Part shown: positions 10,690 to 21,016 of the stretch, one piece after another
Numbering within the stretch: position 1 is the first letter of the stretch
Layout of the letters: each line of letters begins with the position of its first letter
Source: Rhyzopertha dominica
Taxonomy: Eukaryota > Arthropoda > Insecta > Coleoptera > Bostrichidae
Assembly (NCBI GenBank): GCA_025024175.1
Contig: QCXZ01000001.1
Span: forward strand, 34,404,942 to 34,468,941
Direction: 5' to 3'
Length of the DNA stretch: 64,000 nt
The notes under the pieces: model-generated
Databases searched by the model: none
What the model was told of the DNA's origin: nothing
The model's input: the letters and a program-made list of their open reading frames with translations, nothing else
Program-made: the position numbers and the translations under genes

Positions 10690-10810
10690 TCAGTAGGTCT
10701 TCGTTATGTAATAGAGGGTGGTGTAGTAGTTTACAACCATTTTCTCCACACGGTTTTCTTCTTTTGCACCTATTTTTCCAATGACGTTTTTCTAGACAAC
10801 AAAAACAGTT
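10690..10810 (-). pseudogene. BEL/Pao zinc knuckle region
   Basis: In a frame different from gag, the translation reads CFCCLEKRHWKNRC followed by CGENGCKLLHHPLLH. This is the CCHC nucleocapsid-like knuckle pair that sits between gag and protease in BEL/Pao polyproteins. An earlier CLYC...H motif lies near 10905. Frame changes on both sides isolate it. Confidence 0.75.
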
Positions 10811-10924
10811 TTCTTTCTGTTACGGTCTTCCAGTGCATCTCAATGCTAATCAGATTTCATCTTCGGAGAAATTTCTTCATGACTTTCTTCACTACAGTAG
10901 AGGCAAGTTTTATTTTGATTTAAA

Positions 10925-11617
10925 TCATTTACCTTGAGGACTCTCAACTTTTCTCGGTGATGAGTATGACTTTTTATCTATATTTCCAGTGTATGTTTTA
11001 GATAATGAAACATAACAAGCAGCATTTGCTGTGGATTGCAGCCATCGGTAGAAATCTTCCAGGTCATAATTGTCATGATGACATTTTATTATCTCTTCTC
11101 CCCACCTGAGTTTTAGAATGTCGGGCAACTTCTGCAGAAATTCTCTCATCAACTGAGGGTTCTTCATGTGGCCAACATAATTTAACGTTTTCATTGTAGC
11201 TACTAAGTTACCAACTTCACTTGAGAAACCAATAATCTTTTGCATGTTTGTCTCTTTGACAGGTGGCATATTTTTAATTTTCAAAATTAGTGTTTCAATT
11301 ATGTGTTCTGGTCTACCAAAATGCATTTGCAGCGTCTTCATAACTAAGTTTACGTTGTCTTCAACAAGTAGCATACCAGCAACAACTGCTTTCGCTTCTC
11401 CTCTCAAACATCTCTGTAACTTGAGTATAATTTCTGCATTTGTATAATTACACATGTTACACATCTGCCAGAACTGCTTAGCAAATAGAGGCCATTCCGC
11501 AGGATTGCCGTCAAATATTGGATAGTCCTTAGCTATTTGTCTAGCTAAAAATGTATCTTTCTTCTGATGCTCATTTGATTTAATTTCTAACATTTCTTTT
11601 AAGGTTTTACACACCAT
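10925..11617 (-). pseudogene. BEL/Pao gag core (DUF1759)
   Basis: This 230-codon frame has the DUF1759 gag signature: FDGNPAEWPLFAKQFWQMC, LQRCLRGEAKAVV and LQMHFGRPEHII, then KLPDILKLRWGE near the end. The protein would form the particle in which reverse transcription occurs. It is the longest undamaged stretch of the element's 5' half. Confidence 0.9.
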
Positions 11618-11833
11618 TAAAATGTCGTCACTTGGTTTTTATATCTTTCTCCATGTTGTAGGTTTTCTTTTCGTGGTGAATAGTATTTAAACCATCGCTA
11701 ATTTTTGAAACTGTCTTCACCCATTAATGTATTTTGGACCCAGTCTGCAATGAATTTTCTTTTTTCTTCTTGCTCTTCGATAACCAAGTTTTATAAGTTT
11801 TCATCTTCATTGTCCGAATGTAAATTTTCAATT

Positions 11834-12238
11834 TCACTCTAATTCTAAAATCTTCATACGATTTTCAATTTTTTGTTGTTCTAGAATTAGTATTTCTTTC
11901 TGCTTTTCTTTTTCAAGAGCTAACTTTTTTCTTGCTAGACTTTTCTTAGATGACAAAATGCTGTTCTGCGATGCAAATTTTCTACTATTAATTTCTGTAG
12001 GATTTTTTTGTACTTCAGAACTGACATCAGTCAAATTTCCTTTTCGATCCAGCATGTTGGTTTCGCTCTGACTTTTCCTGCCAAAATCTTTTGGCCAAAC
12101 ATAATCCATAGAAAGATTCTTATTAATACCAGCATTAACTCTTCTTGATCTTTCCATGTAGGATCCTTCTTGTTCCTTTTTCTTCGTCGGGGTCACCAAT
12201 GTTATTTCTTTATTTTCTTTCAAGTTCTCAAAATACAA
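11834..12238 (-). pseudogene. BEL/Pao N-terminal gag frame
   Basis: A 134-codon frame begins inside the 5' LTR, crosses the primer-binding site and ends in a Lys/Glu-rich coiled-coil-like stretch (LALEKEKQKEILILEQQK). In related elements the polyprotein starts shortly downstream of the LTR and continues into the DUF1759 core. Here a stop and a frame change separate it from the core at 11617. The true start is uncertain; the Met at 12238 lies in the LTR. Confidence 0.6.
12182..12199 (-). promoter_or_regulatory. BEL/Pao tRNA primer-binding site
   Basis: TGGTGACCCCGACG follows the 5' LTR on the minus strand after one T. It begins with TGG, the complement of a tRNA CCA end, as expected of a minus-strand primer site. 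Which tRNA is used was not determined. Confidence 0.75.
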
Positions 12239-12312
12239 CCAACTATATCTTTTTTTATTATTGTTTTTTTTTTAAATATATATCAACCAACTATGTTTTC
12301 TTGATTATGACA
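12200..12312 (-). repeat. BEL/Pao 5' LTR
   Basis: This 113-bp partner of the 6702-6817 repeat also has TGTCATAATC / AAATAACA termini on the minus strand. Length and base differences between the two show divergence since insertion. Confidence 0.85.
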
Positions 12313-12593
12313 ACGAGCAAACAGCTTTATGATTTAAAAGTGCCACGCTTTGTTTTTGTAAATTGTGAAGTTCTTTTTGTGCTCTTTTAAAAGATATTAG
12401 TGTTTTTTAAACGAAAATGCCTGTTACGCGCTTTGTGCTTGGCTATGGAAGTCAGTCACAGATAGTATAGAGTTGAGGTGTGCAGTTCGCGAACGAATGA
12501 ACGATGATGAGGAAGAACGACCGAAAATGCTAGGCCATTCATAATAACAGGTCGGCATGCAACGCTAACTCTCTCGACGCCTACGTCACAAAA
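12313..12593. other. Spacer between BEL element and satellite, no gene seen
   Basis: This non-repetitive stretch between the LTR end and the first satellite unit has no supported gene. Confidence 0.35.
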
Positions 12594-15500
12594 CCTCTTA
12601 TGCATTCTAGAAACAGTTGCTTCATTGTAACAAATCGGAAGCGAAGACGACGATTAACAGACACAATTGGTCAAACTAACAATATTAGAGACATTGCATT
12701 CACTTTAATACCGCATCCTCTTATGCATTCTGGAAACAGTTACTTCAGTATAGCAGATCGGAAGCGAAGACGACCATTAACAGGCACTATTGTTTAAACT
12801 AGTTATATCAGAGACGATCCATTCACTTTAATACGGCATCCTCTTATGCATTCTGGAAACAGTTGCTCCATTATAGCAGATCGGAAGCGAAGACGACCAT
12901 TAACAGACACAATTGGTCAAACTAACAATATTAGAGACAATGCATTCACTTTAATACCGCATCCTCTTATGCATTCTGGAAACAGTTACTTCAGTATAGC
13001 AGATCGGAAGCGAAGACGACCATTAACAGGCACTATTGTTTAAACTAGTTATATTAGAGACGATCCATTCACTTTAATACGGCATCCTCTTATGCATTCT
13101 GGAAACAGTTGCTCTATTATAGCAGATCGGAAGCGAAGACGACCATTAACAACCCCAATTGGTCAAACTAACATTAGAGACGATGCATTCACTCTAATAC
13201 AGCATCCTCTTATGCATTCTGGAAACAGTTGCTACAGTATAACAAATGCGAAGCGAAGACTACCATTAAAAGGCACAATTGGTCAAACCAACAATATTAG
13301 AGACAATGCATTCACTTTAATACGACATCCTCTTATGCATTCTGGAAACAGTTGCTTCATTGTAGCAGATCGGAAGCGAAGACGACCATTAAAAGGCACA
13401 ATTGGTCAAACCAACAATATTAGAGACGATGCCATAACTTTAATACGGCATCCTCTTATGCTTTCTGGGAACAGTTGTTTCATTATAACAGATCGGAATA
13501 ATATACATAATAATACATATATAATAATACATATACATATAATATATATACACAATTGGGAAACCTAACAATATTAAAGACGATACATTCAATTTAATAA
13601 GCCATCCTCTTATGCATTCCGCAAACAGTTGCTTCATTATATCAGATCGGAAGCGAAGACCACCATTAAAAGACACAATTGGTCAAATTAGCAATATTAG
13701 AGAAAATGCATCCACTTTAATACGGTATCCTCTTATGCTTTCTGGAAACAATTGTTACATTATAGCAGATCGGAAACGAAGACGACCCCAAAAAGGCACA
13801 ATTGGTCAAACTAACAATATTAGAGACGATGCATACATTTTAATACAGCATCCTCTTATGCATTCTGGAAGCAGTTTTTTTATTATAACAAATGGCAAGC
13901 GAAGTCGATCATTAAAAGGCACAATTGGTCAAACTAAGAATACTAGAGAGAATGCATTCACTTTAATACCGCAACCTCATATGCATTCTGGAAGCAGTTA
14001 CTTCAATATAGTAGATTGGAAGCGAAGACGACCACTAAAAGGCACTATTGGTAAAACTAGTTATATTAGAGACGATCCATTCCCTTTAATACGGCATCCT
14101 CTTATGCATTCTGGAAACAGTTGCTACATTATAGCAAATGGCAAGCGAAGACGACCATTAAAAGGCACAATTAGTAAAACTAAGAATATTAGGGACGATG
14201 CTTTTACTTTATACGGCATCCTTTTATGCATTCTGGAAACAGTTACTTCAGTATAGAAAATCGGAAGCGAAGACGACCATTAAGAGGCACTATTGGTCAA
14301 ACTAACAATATTAAAAACAATGCATTCACTCGAATACGGCATCCTCTCACGCTTTCTGGAAACAGTTGCTTCATTGTAGCAAATCGAAAGCAAAAACGAC
14401 CATTAAAAGGCACAATAGGTCAAATTAACAATATTGGGGACGATGCATTTACTTTAATACGGCATACTTTTATGCATTCTGGAAACAGGTGCTTCATTAT
14501 TGCAGATCGGAAGCGAAGACGACCACTATAGACGACACAATTGGTCAAACTAGCAATATCAGCGACGATGCATTCACTTTAATACGGCATCATCTTATGC
14601 TTCCCGGAAACAGTTGCTTCTTTATAGCAGATCGGAACCGAAGACGACCATTAAAAGGCACTATTGGTCAAACTAACAATATTAAGACACTGCATTCGCT
14701 TTAATACGGCATCCTCTCATGCTTTCTGCAAGACAGTTACTTGATTATAGAAAATCGAAAGCAAGGACGACCATTAACAGGCACAATATGTCAAAGTAAC
14801 AATATTAGGTACGATGCATTCATTTTAATACGGCATCCTTTTATGCATTCTGGAAACAGTTGCCACATTATAGCAAATGGGATGCGAAGACGACCATTAA
14901 AAGGCACAATTGGCCAAACTAAAAATATTAGACATTAGGCTTATAATTTAATACGGCATCCTCTTATGCTTTCAGAAAACACTTGCTTCTTTATAGCAGA
15001 TCGGGAGCGAAGACGATCATTAAAAGGCACAGTTGGCCAAACTAGCATTATTAGAGACGATGCATTCACTTTAATACGGCATCCTCTTATGCATTCTGGA
15101 AACAGATGCTTTATTATAGCAAATCGGAAGCCAAGACTACCATTAAAGGGCACAATTGGTCAAACTAAGAATATTAGAGAGAATGCATTTACCTTAATAC
15201 GGCATCCTCTCACGCTTTCTGCAAAACAGTTACTTGATTATAGAAAATCGAAAGCAAGGACGACCATTAACAGGCACAATATGTCAAAGTAACAATATTA
15301 GGTACGATGCATTCATTTTAATACGGCATCCTTTTATGCATTCTGGAAACAGTTGCCACATTATAGCAAATGGGATGCGAAGACGACCATTAAAAGGCAC
15401 AATTGGCCAAACTAAAAATATTAGACATTAGGCTTATAATTTAATACGGCATCCTCTTATGCTTTCAGAAAACACTTGCTTCTTTATAGCAGATCGGGAG

Positions 15501-17430
15501 CGAAGACGATCATTAAAAGGCACAGTTGGCCAAACTAGCATTATTAGAGACGATGCATTCACTTTAATACGGCATCCTCTTATGCATTCTGGAAACAGTT
15601 GCTTTATTATAGCAAATCGGAAGCCAAGACTACCATTAAAGGGCACAATTGGTCAAACTAAGAATATTAGAGAGAATGCATTTACCTTAATACGGCATCC
15701 TCATATGCATTCTGGAAACAGTTGCTTCATTATAGCAAACCGGAAGCAAAGACCATTAAAAGGCACAATTGGTCAATCTAACAATATTAGAGACGATGCA
15801 TTCACTTTAATATAGCATTTTCTTATACGTTCTGGAGAAAGTTGCTTCATTATAGCAGATCTGACGCGAAGACGACCATTAAAAGGCAAGGCCAAACTAA
15901 CAATATTAGGGACGATGCATTTACCTTGATACGGCATACTTTTATGCTTTCTAGAAACAGTTGCTTCATTATAGCAGATCGGAAGCGAAGACGACCACTA
16001 TAGACTCAACTGGTCAAATTAGCAATATTAGAGACGATGCATTTACTTTAATACGGCATCCTCTTATGCTTTCTGGAAACAGTTGCTTCTTTATTGCAGA
16101 TCGGAACCGAAGACGACCATTAAAAGGCACTATTGGTCAAACTAACAATATTAAAGGCAACACATTCACTTTAATACGGCATCCTCTCATGCTTTCTGGA
16201 AACAGTTGCTTGATTATAGAAAAGCGGAAGCAAAGACGACCATTAAAAGTCACCATTGGTCAAAGTAATATTATTAGAGACGATGCATTCATTTTAATAC
16301 GGCATCCTATTATGCATTTTGGAAATAGTTGCTACATTATAGCAAATGGGAAGCGAAGACGACTATTAAATGGCACAATTGGTCAAACTATTTATATTAG
16401 AGACGATGCATATACTTTGATAGGGCATCCTTTTATGCATTCTGGAAGCAGTTGAAAAGGCACAATTTGTCAAACTAACAATATTAGAGACAATGCATTT
16501 ATAAATACGGCATCCTGTTATGCTTTCTGGAAACAGCTGCTTCACTATAGCAGATCGGATGCAAAGACGACCACTATAGACACAATTGGTCAAACTAGCA
16601 TATGAGAGACGATGCATTCACTTTAATACGACATCCTCTTATGCATTCTGGAACAGCTGCTTCATTATAGCAAATGGGAAGCGAGAAAGACCGTTAAAAG
16701 GCACAATTGGTCAAACTAAAAATATTAGACATTATGCTTATACAATACGGCATCCTCTTATGCTTTCTGGAAACAGTTGCTCCATTATAGCGGATCAAAA
16801 GCGAAGACGACTATTAAAGGGCACAATTGGCCAAACTAGCATTATTGGAGGCGATGCATTCACTTTAATACGGTATCCTCTTATGCTTTCTGGAAAAAGT
16901 TGCGTCATTATAGCAGATCGGAAGCCAAGACGACCATTAAAAGGCACAATTGGCCAAACTAGCATTATCAGAATCGATGCATTCATTTTAATACGGCATC
17001 CTCTTACGCATTCTGGAAACAGTTGCTCAATTATAGCAAATCGGAAGCAAAGACTACCATTAAAAGGCACAATTGGTCAAACCAACAATATTAGGGACGA
17101 TGCAATAACTTTCATACGTCATCCTCTTATGCTTTCTGGGAACAGTTGGTTCATTATAGCAGATCTGGAGCAGAATACCATTAAAAGGCACAATTGGTCA
17201 AACTAACAATATTAAAGACGAAGCATTCACTTTAATACGACATCCTCTTATGCATTCTGGAAACAGTTGCTTCACTATAGCAGAGCGGGAGCAGAATACC
17301 ATTAAAAGGCACAATTGGTCAAACTAACAATATTAAAGGCGAAGCATTCACTTTAATACGGCAACCTCTTATGCATTCTGGAAACAGTTGCTTCATTAAA
17401 CCAAATGGGAAGCGAGGAAGACCATTAAAA
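12594..17430 (+). repeat. 123-bp satellite array, forward block 1
   Basis: The unit starts recur every 123 bp (for example ATGCATTCTGGAAACAG at 12723, 12846, 12969 and 13092). By length the block holds about 39 units. Conserved parts of the unit include GATCGGAAGCGAAGACGACC and CAATTGGTCAAACTA. Because 123 is divisible by three and stops are rare, translation gives a repeated 41-residue peptide containing ADRKRRRPLKGTIGQ. Units vary by substitutions and small indels. A short AT-rich microsatellite (about 13498-13552) interrupts one unit. The opposite strand is open in many units too, so coding use is not implied. Confidence 0.95.
14708..15693 (+). repeat. Higher-order duplication of four satellite units (493-bp period)
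   Basis: The segment from about 14708 to 15200 is repeated from about 15201 to 15693 with almost no change. The same peptide runs recur at 14741 and 15234, and antisense at 14941 and 15434. The period is four units plus one base. It is far more alike than neighbouring units, so it is a later block duplication. Confidence 0.85.
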
Positions 17431-17650
17431 CGGATGCTGAGAAGACATCATATAAACACCATCTTCACCGCCCCGAGAAAAATAGCTAACGCCTTTCCGA
17501 AATATCGTTCGGCGACTGAGGAGCTACAAACACAAGGTGTGTACAGCATCCCATGCAGCTGTGGGAAGGTTTACCTCGGCCAAACCGGAAGGCACATCAG
17601 CACGAGAAACAAGGAGCACATGAGGGACACCAGAGACCGGCAAGGTGATA
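17371..17650 (+). pseudogene. Penelope-like element GIY-YIG endonuclease fragment, upstream half
   Basis: From about 17440 the translation reads HHINTIFTAPRKIANAFPKY, then GVYSIPCSCGKVYLGQTGRH and RNKEHMRD. This is the GIY-YIG endonuclease of Penelope-like retroelements with its characteristic CxC insertion. The reverse transcriptase that should precede it is absent, so the copy is 5'-truncated. By chance the satellite frame runs straight into it: the open frame starts in the satellite at 17371. A LINE inserted at 17651 interrupts the domain, which resumes at 20671. Confidence 0.88.
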
Positions 17651-20600
17651 AATAAATAAATAAATAAATAAATCTTTATTCCAACGGACCCAAAGGTCCA
17701 TAGTGGACAATTCTACAAAAAGAAGATGGAAATCAATGTTCTAATACAAAAAAAAAGATAACACTACAGATAACTTAAATATAAATTTATACATTTATAT
17801 GCTACAGAGCATGCAAACGAGCATCTAAAAAATTTATAATAGCCTTCTTAACACTATTTTTGCTGAAATTGCTGTAGAAAATATCGAAACTTAAATTAAT
17901 CTCATTGTACAGACGAAAACTATACAACAGTGGAGAGTTAAGGTGATGGTAAGTGCTAGGTGTACGATAATAAAATGTATTTTGAGAGCGAGAGGACAAA
18001 TTATAAATATTTCTTTTAGTAATATATGACTATTTATTTACAGAACCATTTAGTATTTTCTGTAAAAATATCAAGCAATGCATGTTACGCCTAGAAACCA
18101 ATGAGCTCTCGCCGATCACCTCCAAGAGCTGCATCTGGTTACAATGTCTGACAGGATACATATTAAACATTTTAAAAAACATATTTTGCAAATTTTCGAA
18201 CAATATTTTCAATTAGGTTAATATAAACTTGATAGTAAGGTTTCCAGACAACTGAGCAATATTCCAACCTAGACCTGACCAGAGAGTAAAAAAAAAGCTT
18301 TAGACTAGATATATTTGTAAATTCTCGAGTATTCCTAAATATAAAACCAAGAGTCTTCATTGCAGAGTTTGTGATATGCAGAATATGAGGAACAAATGTC
18401 AGACTGCTGTCGAATATTACGCCCAAATCAGACACTTGCGTGCACCTCTCCAAAACATGACCATTTATATTGTAAAAATACGTTATCTTATTATTATTTC
18501 TAGTAAAAGACATTGTCTTACATTTGCTAATATTAATATCAAGCAAGTTTTTTTGGCACCATTGAGTCAACATGTCTAAATCGCGCTGTAATTCCAAACA
18601 ATCATCGACTCCTCGGACTACCGTAACAATCTTTAAATCATCCGCGTAAATAAACGGTCTGCAAGATAAGCTGCATACAACATCATTATAGAACAACAAA
18701 AAGTAGGGGTCCCAGATTTGAACCCTGTATGTACACCACTGCCCACGTGGTACCCAGAAGACGCAAACCCACGGTATTCCACATACTGTGTTCTATCTAT
18801 TAGAATAGATTTAAATAAAAGCAATAAGCTGTCACACAAGCCATAGTATTTTAATTTATTTAATAAAGCACAATGATGAACGCGGTCAAAAGCTTTTGAC
18901 AGGTCAGTATAGACTACATCCACTTGCAGTTACTATCCATAGCTGATGACGTATAATGTGTAAATTCATAAAGGCAAGAAACTGTCGACTTACCCTTAAC
19001 AAATCCATGCTGTTCAGGTACAATTCTAGACACCACGTGAGCGTAGACAGCATCGGACAGAAGGCATTCAAATAGTTTAGCAAAATTTGATAAGAGCGCA
19101 ATTGGTCTATAATTCTTTATATCGTGCCTGTCAGCTGCCTTGTGTACTGGTAAGACACGCGATGTTTTCCAGGCTGCAGGGTATATGCACAATTTAAGTA
19201 TGAGGTTATATATATGGGACAGTGGTTCGCACAAACAACTAATACAATCCACAACCAAAAATGCAGGGATATTATCCGGACCACATACATCAATAGCTTT
19301 AATTCTCTTGGCTACTTTGAAACCTCAGATTGATCAATACAAAACATGTTCAACGAGTGCATAGTGCCATCACATGCAACAACATTTTTAAGAGAGGGAC
19401 AGCAGTACATATTGCAGTAATCAGAAGCACAGTCACCAGGCACACAGCCCATGTCACAGGTATGAGATTACTGCCACTACAGAGAAATGCTTTCGAAAAA
19501 TGATCAGCAAAGGCATCAACAATTTCTTTCTGGGATGTAAGGGCATCATCATCATAAATCATATTCGCAGGTATACTTGTTCTCCTCTTCTGGTCAACAA
19601 ACTTCCAAAATTTCTTGGGGTTGTTTTTCAATGAGTTTTCAGCATGGCCAATAAATAACATATATTGCACATGAGTTTCCACCCTAATTTCTTTTTTCAA
19701 GCGTTTTAATGTATCTAAATAATACAAAGAACCTGTTTTTCTGTACACATCCCAGCATTTATTCTTCTTTTTAATCTTATTAATAATATCACGAGTATAC
19801 CAGACAGGATAGTTACGAGTTTGTGAACNTGAGCCAGATTCAGGAACAAACTGAGCAAACATGTCATTTAAGCATAAAAAATATCGCAGGCTGGTCCAAC
19901 TTCATGGACATCTTTCAAAAATGACCAGTCCACCTGGCCAAGCGAGACGTACAGACCCTGTAGATCAGCCCGAATAAAAATTGAATTTAGGAACACCGGC
20001 GTTTCCAAACGGACGGTCGTGCTCACGCGAGTACTGCACGCTCAGACTCAAGCAAGGATGATGGGAGTCCGCAACTAGTGGCTGTTCAGCTCTGGACACG
20101 TTTCCGATCAGATCACTGGTAGCCAAGACAAGGTCTAGCAACCTTCCGTTGACACTATAGACATTATTATGTTGCATCAAGTTTACAAGTGACAAGAACT
20201 GCCTGTATAAGCGAAAAAGATGCGTATCAGAATTTCCTAACATACACTCAACTATCTCAGGTATATAAGGTCTCCACATATCATCACAGGGTGGTTGTAA
20301 TCTACAACCGTTTCCAAGAAATCAAACAAAGATATATAGTCATCGATGGTAATAGACGGCGGCACATACAGAAGAACAATACTAAGATTGCCTCCATTCT
20401 TACAGCTTCCGTCCGTAATCCTCAAGACGATGACATCGATCGACGGTACAGGTGAAGTTATATTCAAATCTTTAAAGTAGATGTGGTTTTTACTCCTGTT
20501 ATCACTCCACCACCCCTGTTATATGCACGGTCACATCTAAATACATTATAATATGGGGAAAATAGTTCTGAAGATAGTACATTTGGGGTTAACCATGATT

Positions 20601-20664
20601 CAGTTACAAGTATTATGTCGGCATACAGTCCACAACAGGCAATGTAAAATTGAGATATTTTGGT
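17651..20664 (-). mobile_element. 5'-truncated Jockey/CR1-like LINE inside the Penelope-like element
   Basis: On the minus strand the element starts part-way through an AP-type endonuclease (ADIILVTESWLTPNV, later VMICGD) and continues through reverse transcriptase (NYRPIALLSNFAKLFE, YTDLSKAFDRVHH, FIYADDLKIV at about 18637-18648). It ends in a 3' tail of AATA/TAAA repeats at 17651-17685. GTGATA is present on both sides (17645-17650 and 20665-20670) and forms the target duplication. Several frameshifts split the coding region; the box that normally reads GxPQGSxLGPxLF is badly eroded. A Jockey/CR1-group LINE is the best fit; the exact clade was not settled. Confidence 0.87.
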
Positions 20665-20670
20665 GTGATA

Positions 20671-20955
20671 GGTCGGCTGTAGCAGAACATCGAATGGAGA
20701 CATATCATCAAATTCGAGGAAGTACAAATGCTGTGGAAGGAAGCGAGATTCTGGCCGAGACTGTACAAGGAAGCCATCGAAATCCAGAAGAACCCGCACA
20801 ATTACAACCGAGACCGGGGCATTGAACTACCTGGAATCTGGAAACCGGTCATGCGTAACAACGCCCACGCGTCAGTGACCCGGACGAGAATAAATACCCG
20901 AGCGGACTACGACACTTCAGTTTCAGAACTACTTCTGAGGAAGACACCGACATGA
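20671..20955 (+). pseudogene. Penelope-like element C-terminal part, downstream half
   Basis: After the LINE the endonuclease frame resumes exactly in phase (SAVAEH...), confirming one interrupted gene. A one-base frameshift near 20705 moves the rest into the frame that reads MLWKEARFWPRLYKEAIEI and NPHNYNRDRGIELPGIWKPV. This is the conserved C-terminal block of Penelope-like proteins. It ends at a stop at about 20955, followed by roughly 60 bp of 3' sequence before the satellite resumes. Confidence 0.82.
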
Positions 20956-21016
20956 GTGTCGAAACGTCAAGGTGTAATAACCAGCGTGGGAACAAGCCCG
21001 GAAAACAACATGTCAA

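Larger units (their letters stand above)
6702..12312 (-). mobile_element. BEL/Pao LTR retrotransposon, structurally complete but inactive
   Basis: On the minus strand the order is LTR (12312-12200), primer-binding site, gag, zinc knuckles, protease, reverse transcriptase, RNase H, integrase, C-terminal domain, polypurine tract, LTR (6817-6702). That order and the domain types are characteristic of BEL/Pao elements. The coding region is split over at least eight frames, so it cannot be made as one polyprotein. The LTRs are alike but differ by several substitutions and small indels, so the copy is not recent. The flanks tagag and acgag do not form a clean target duplication. The insertion separates the MITE cluster from the satellite array. 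Confidence 0.93.
17431..21016 (+). mobile_element. 5'-truncated Penelope-like element in the satellite, split by a LINE
   Basis: Satellite sequence stops at 17430 and resumes at 21017. A 13-bp direct repeat, AAGACCATTAAAA (17418-17430 and 21017-21029), marks the target duplication. With the LINE removed, the Penelope-like remnant is about 570 bp and holds the GIY-YIG domain and the C-terminus. The insertion is younger than the surrounding satellite and older than the LINE inside it. Confidence 0.85.
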
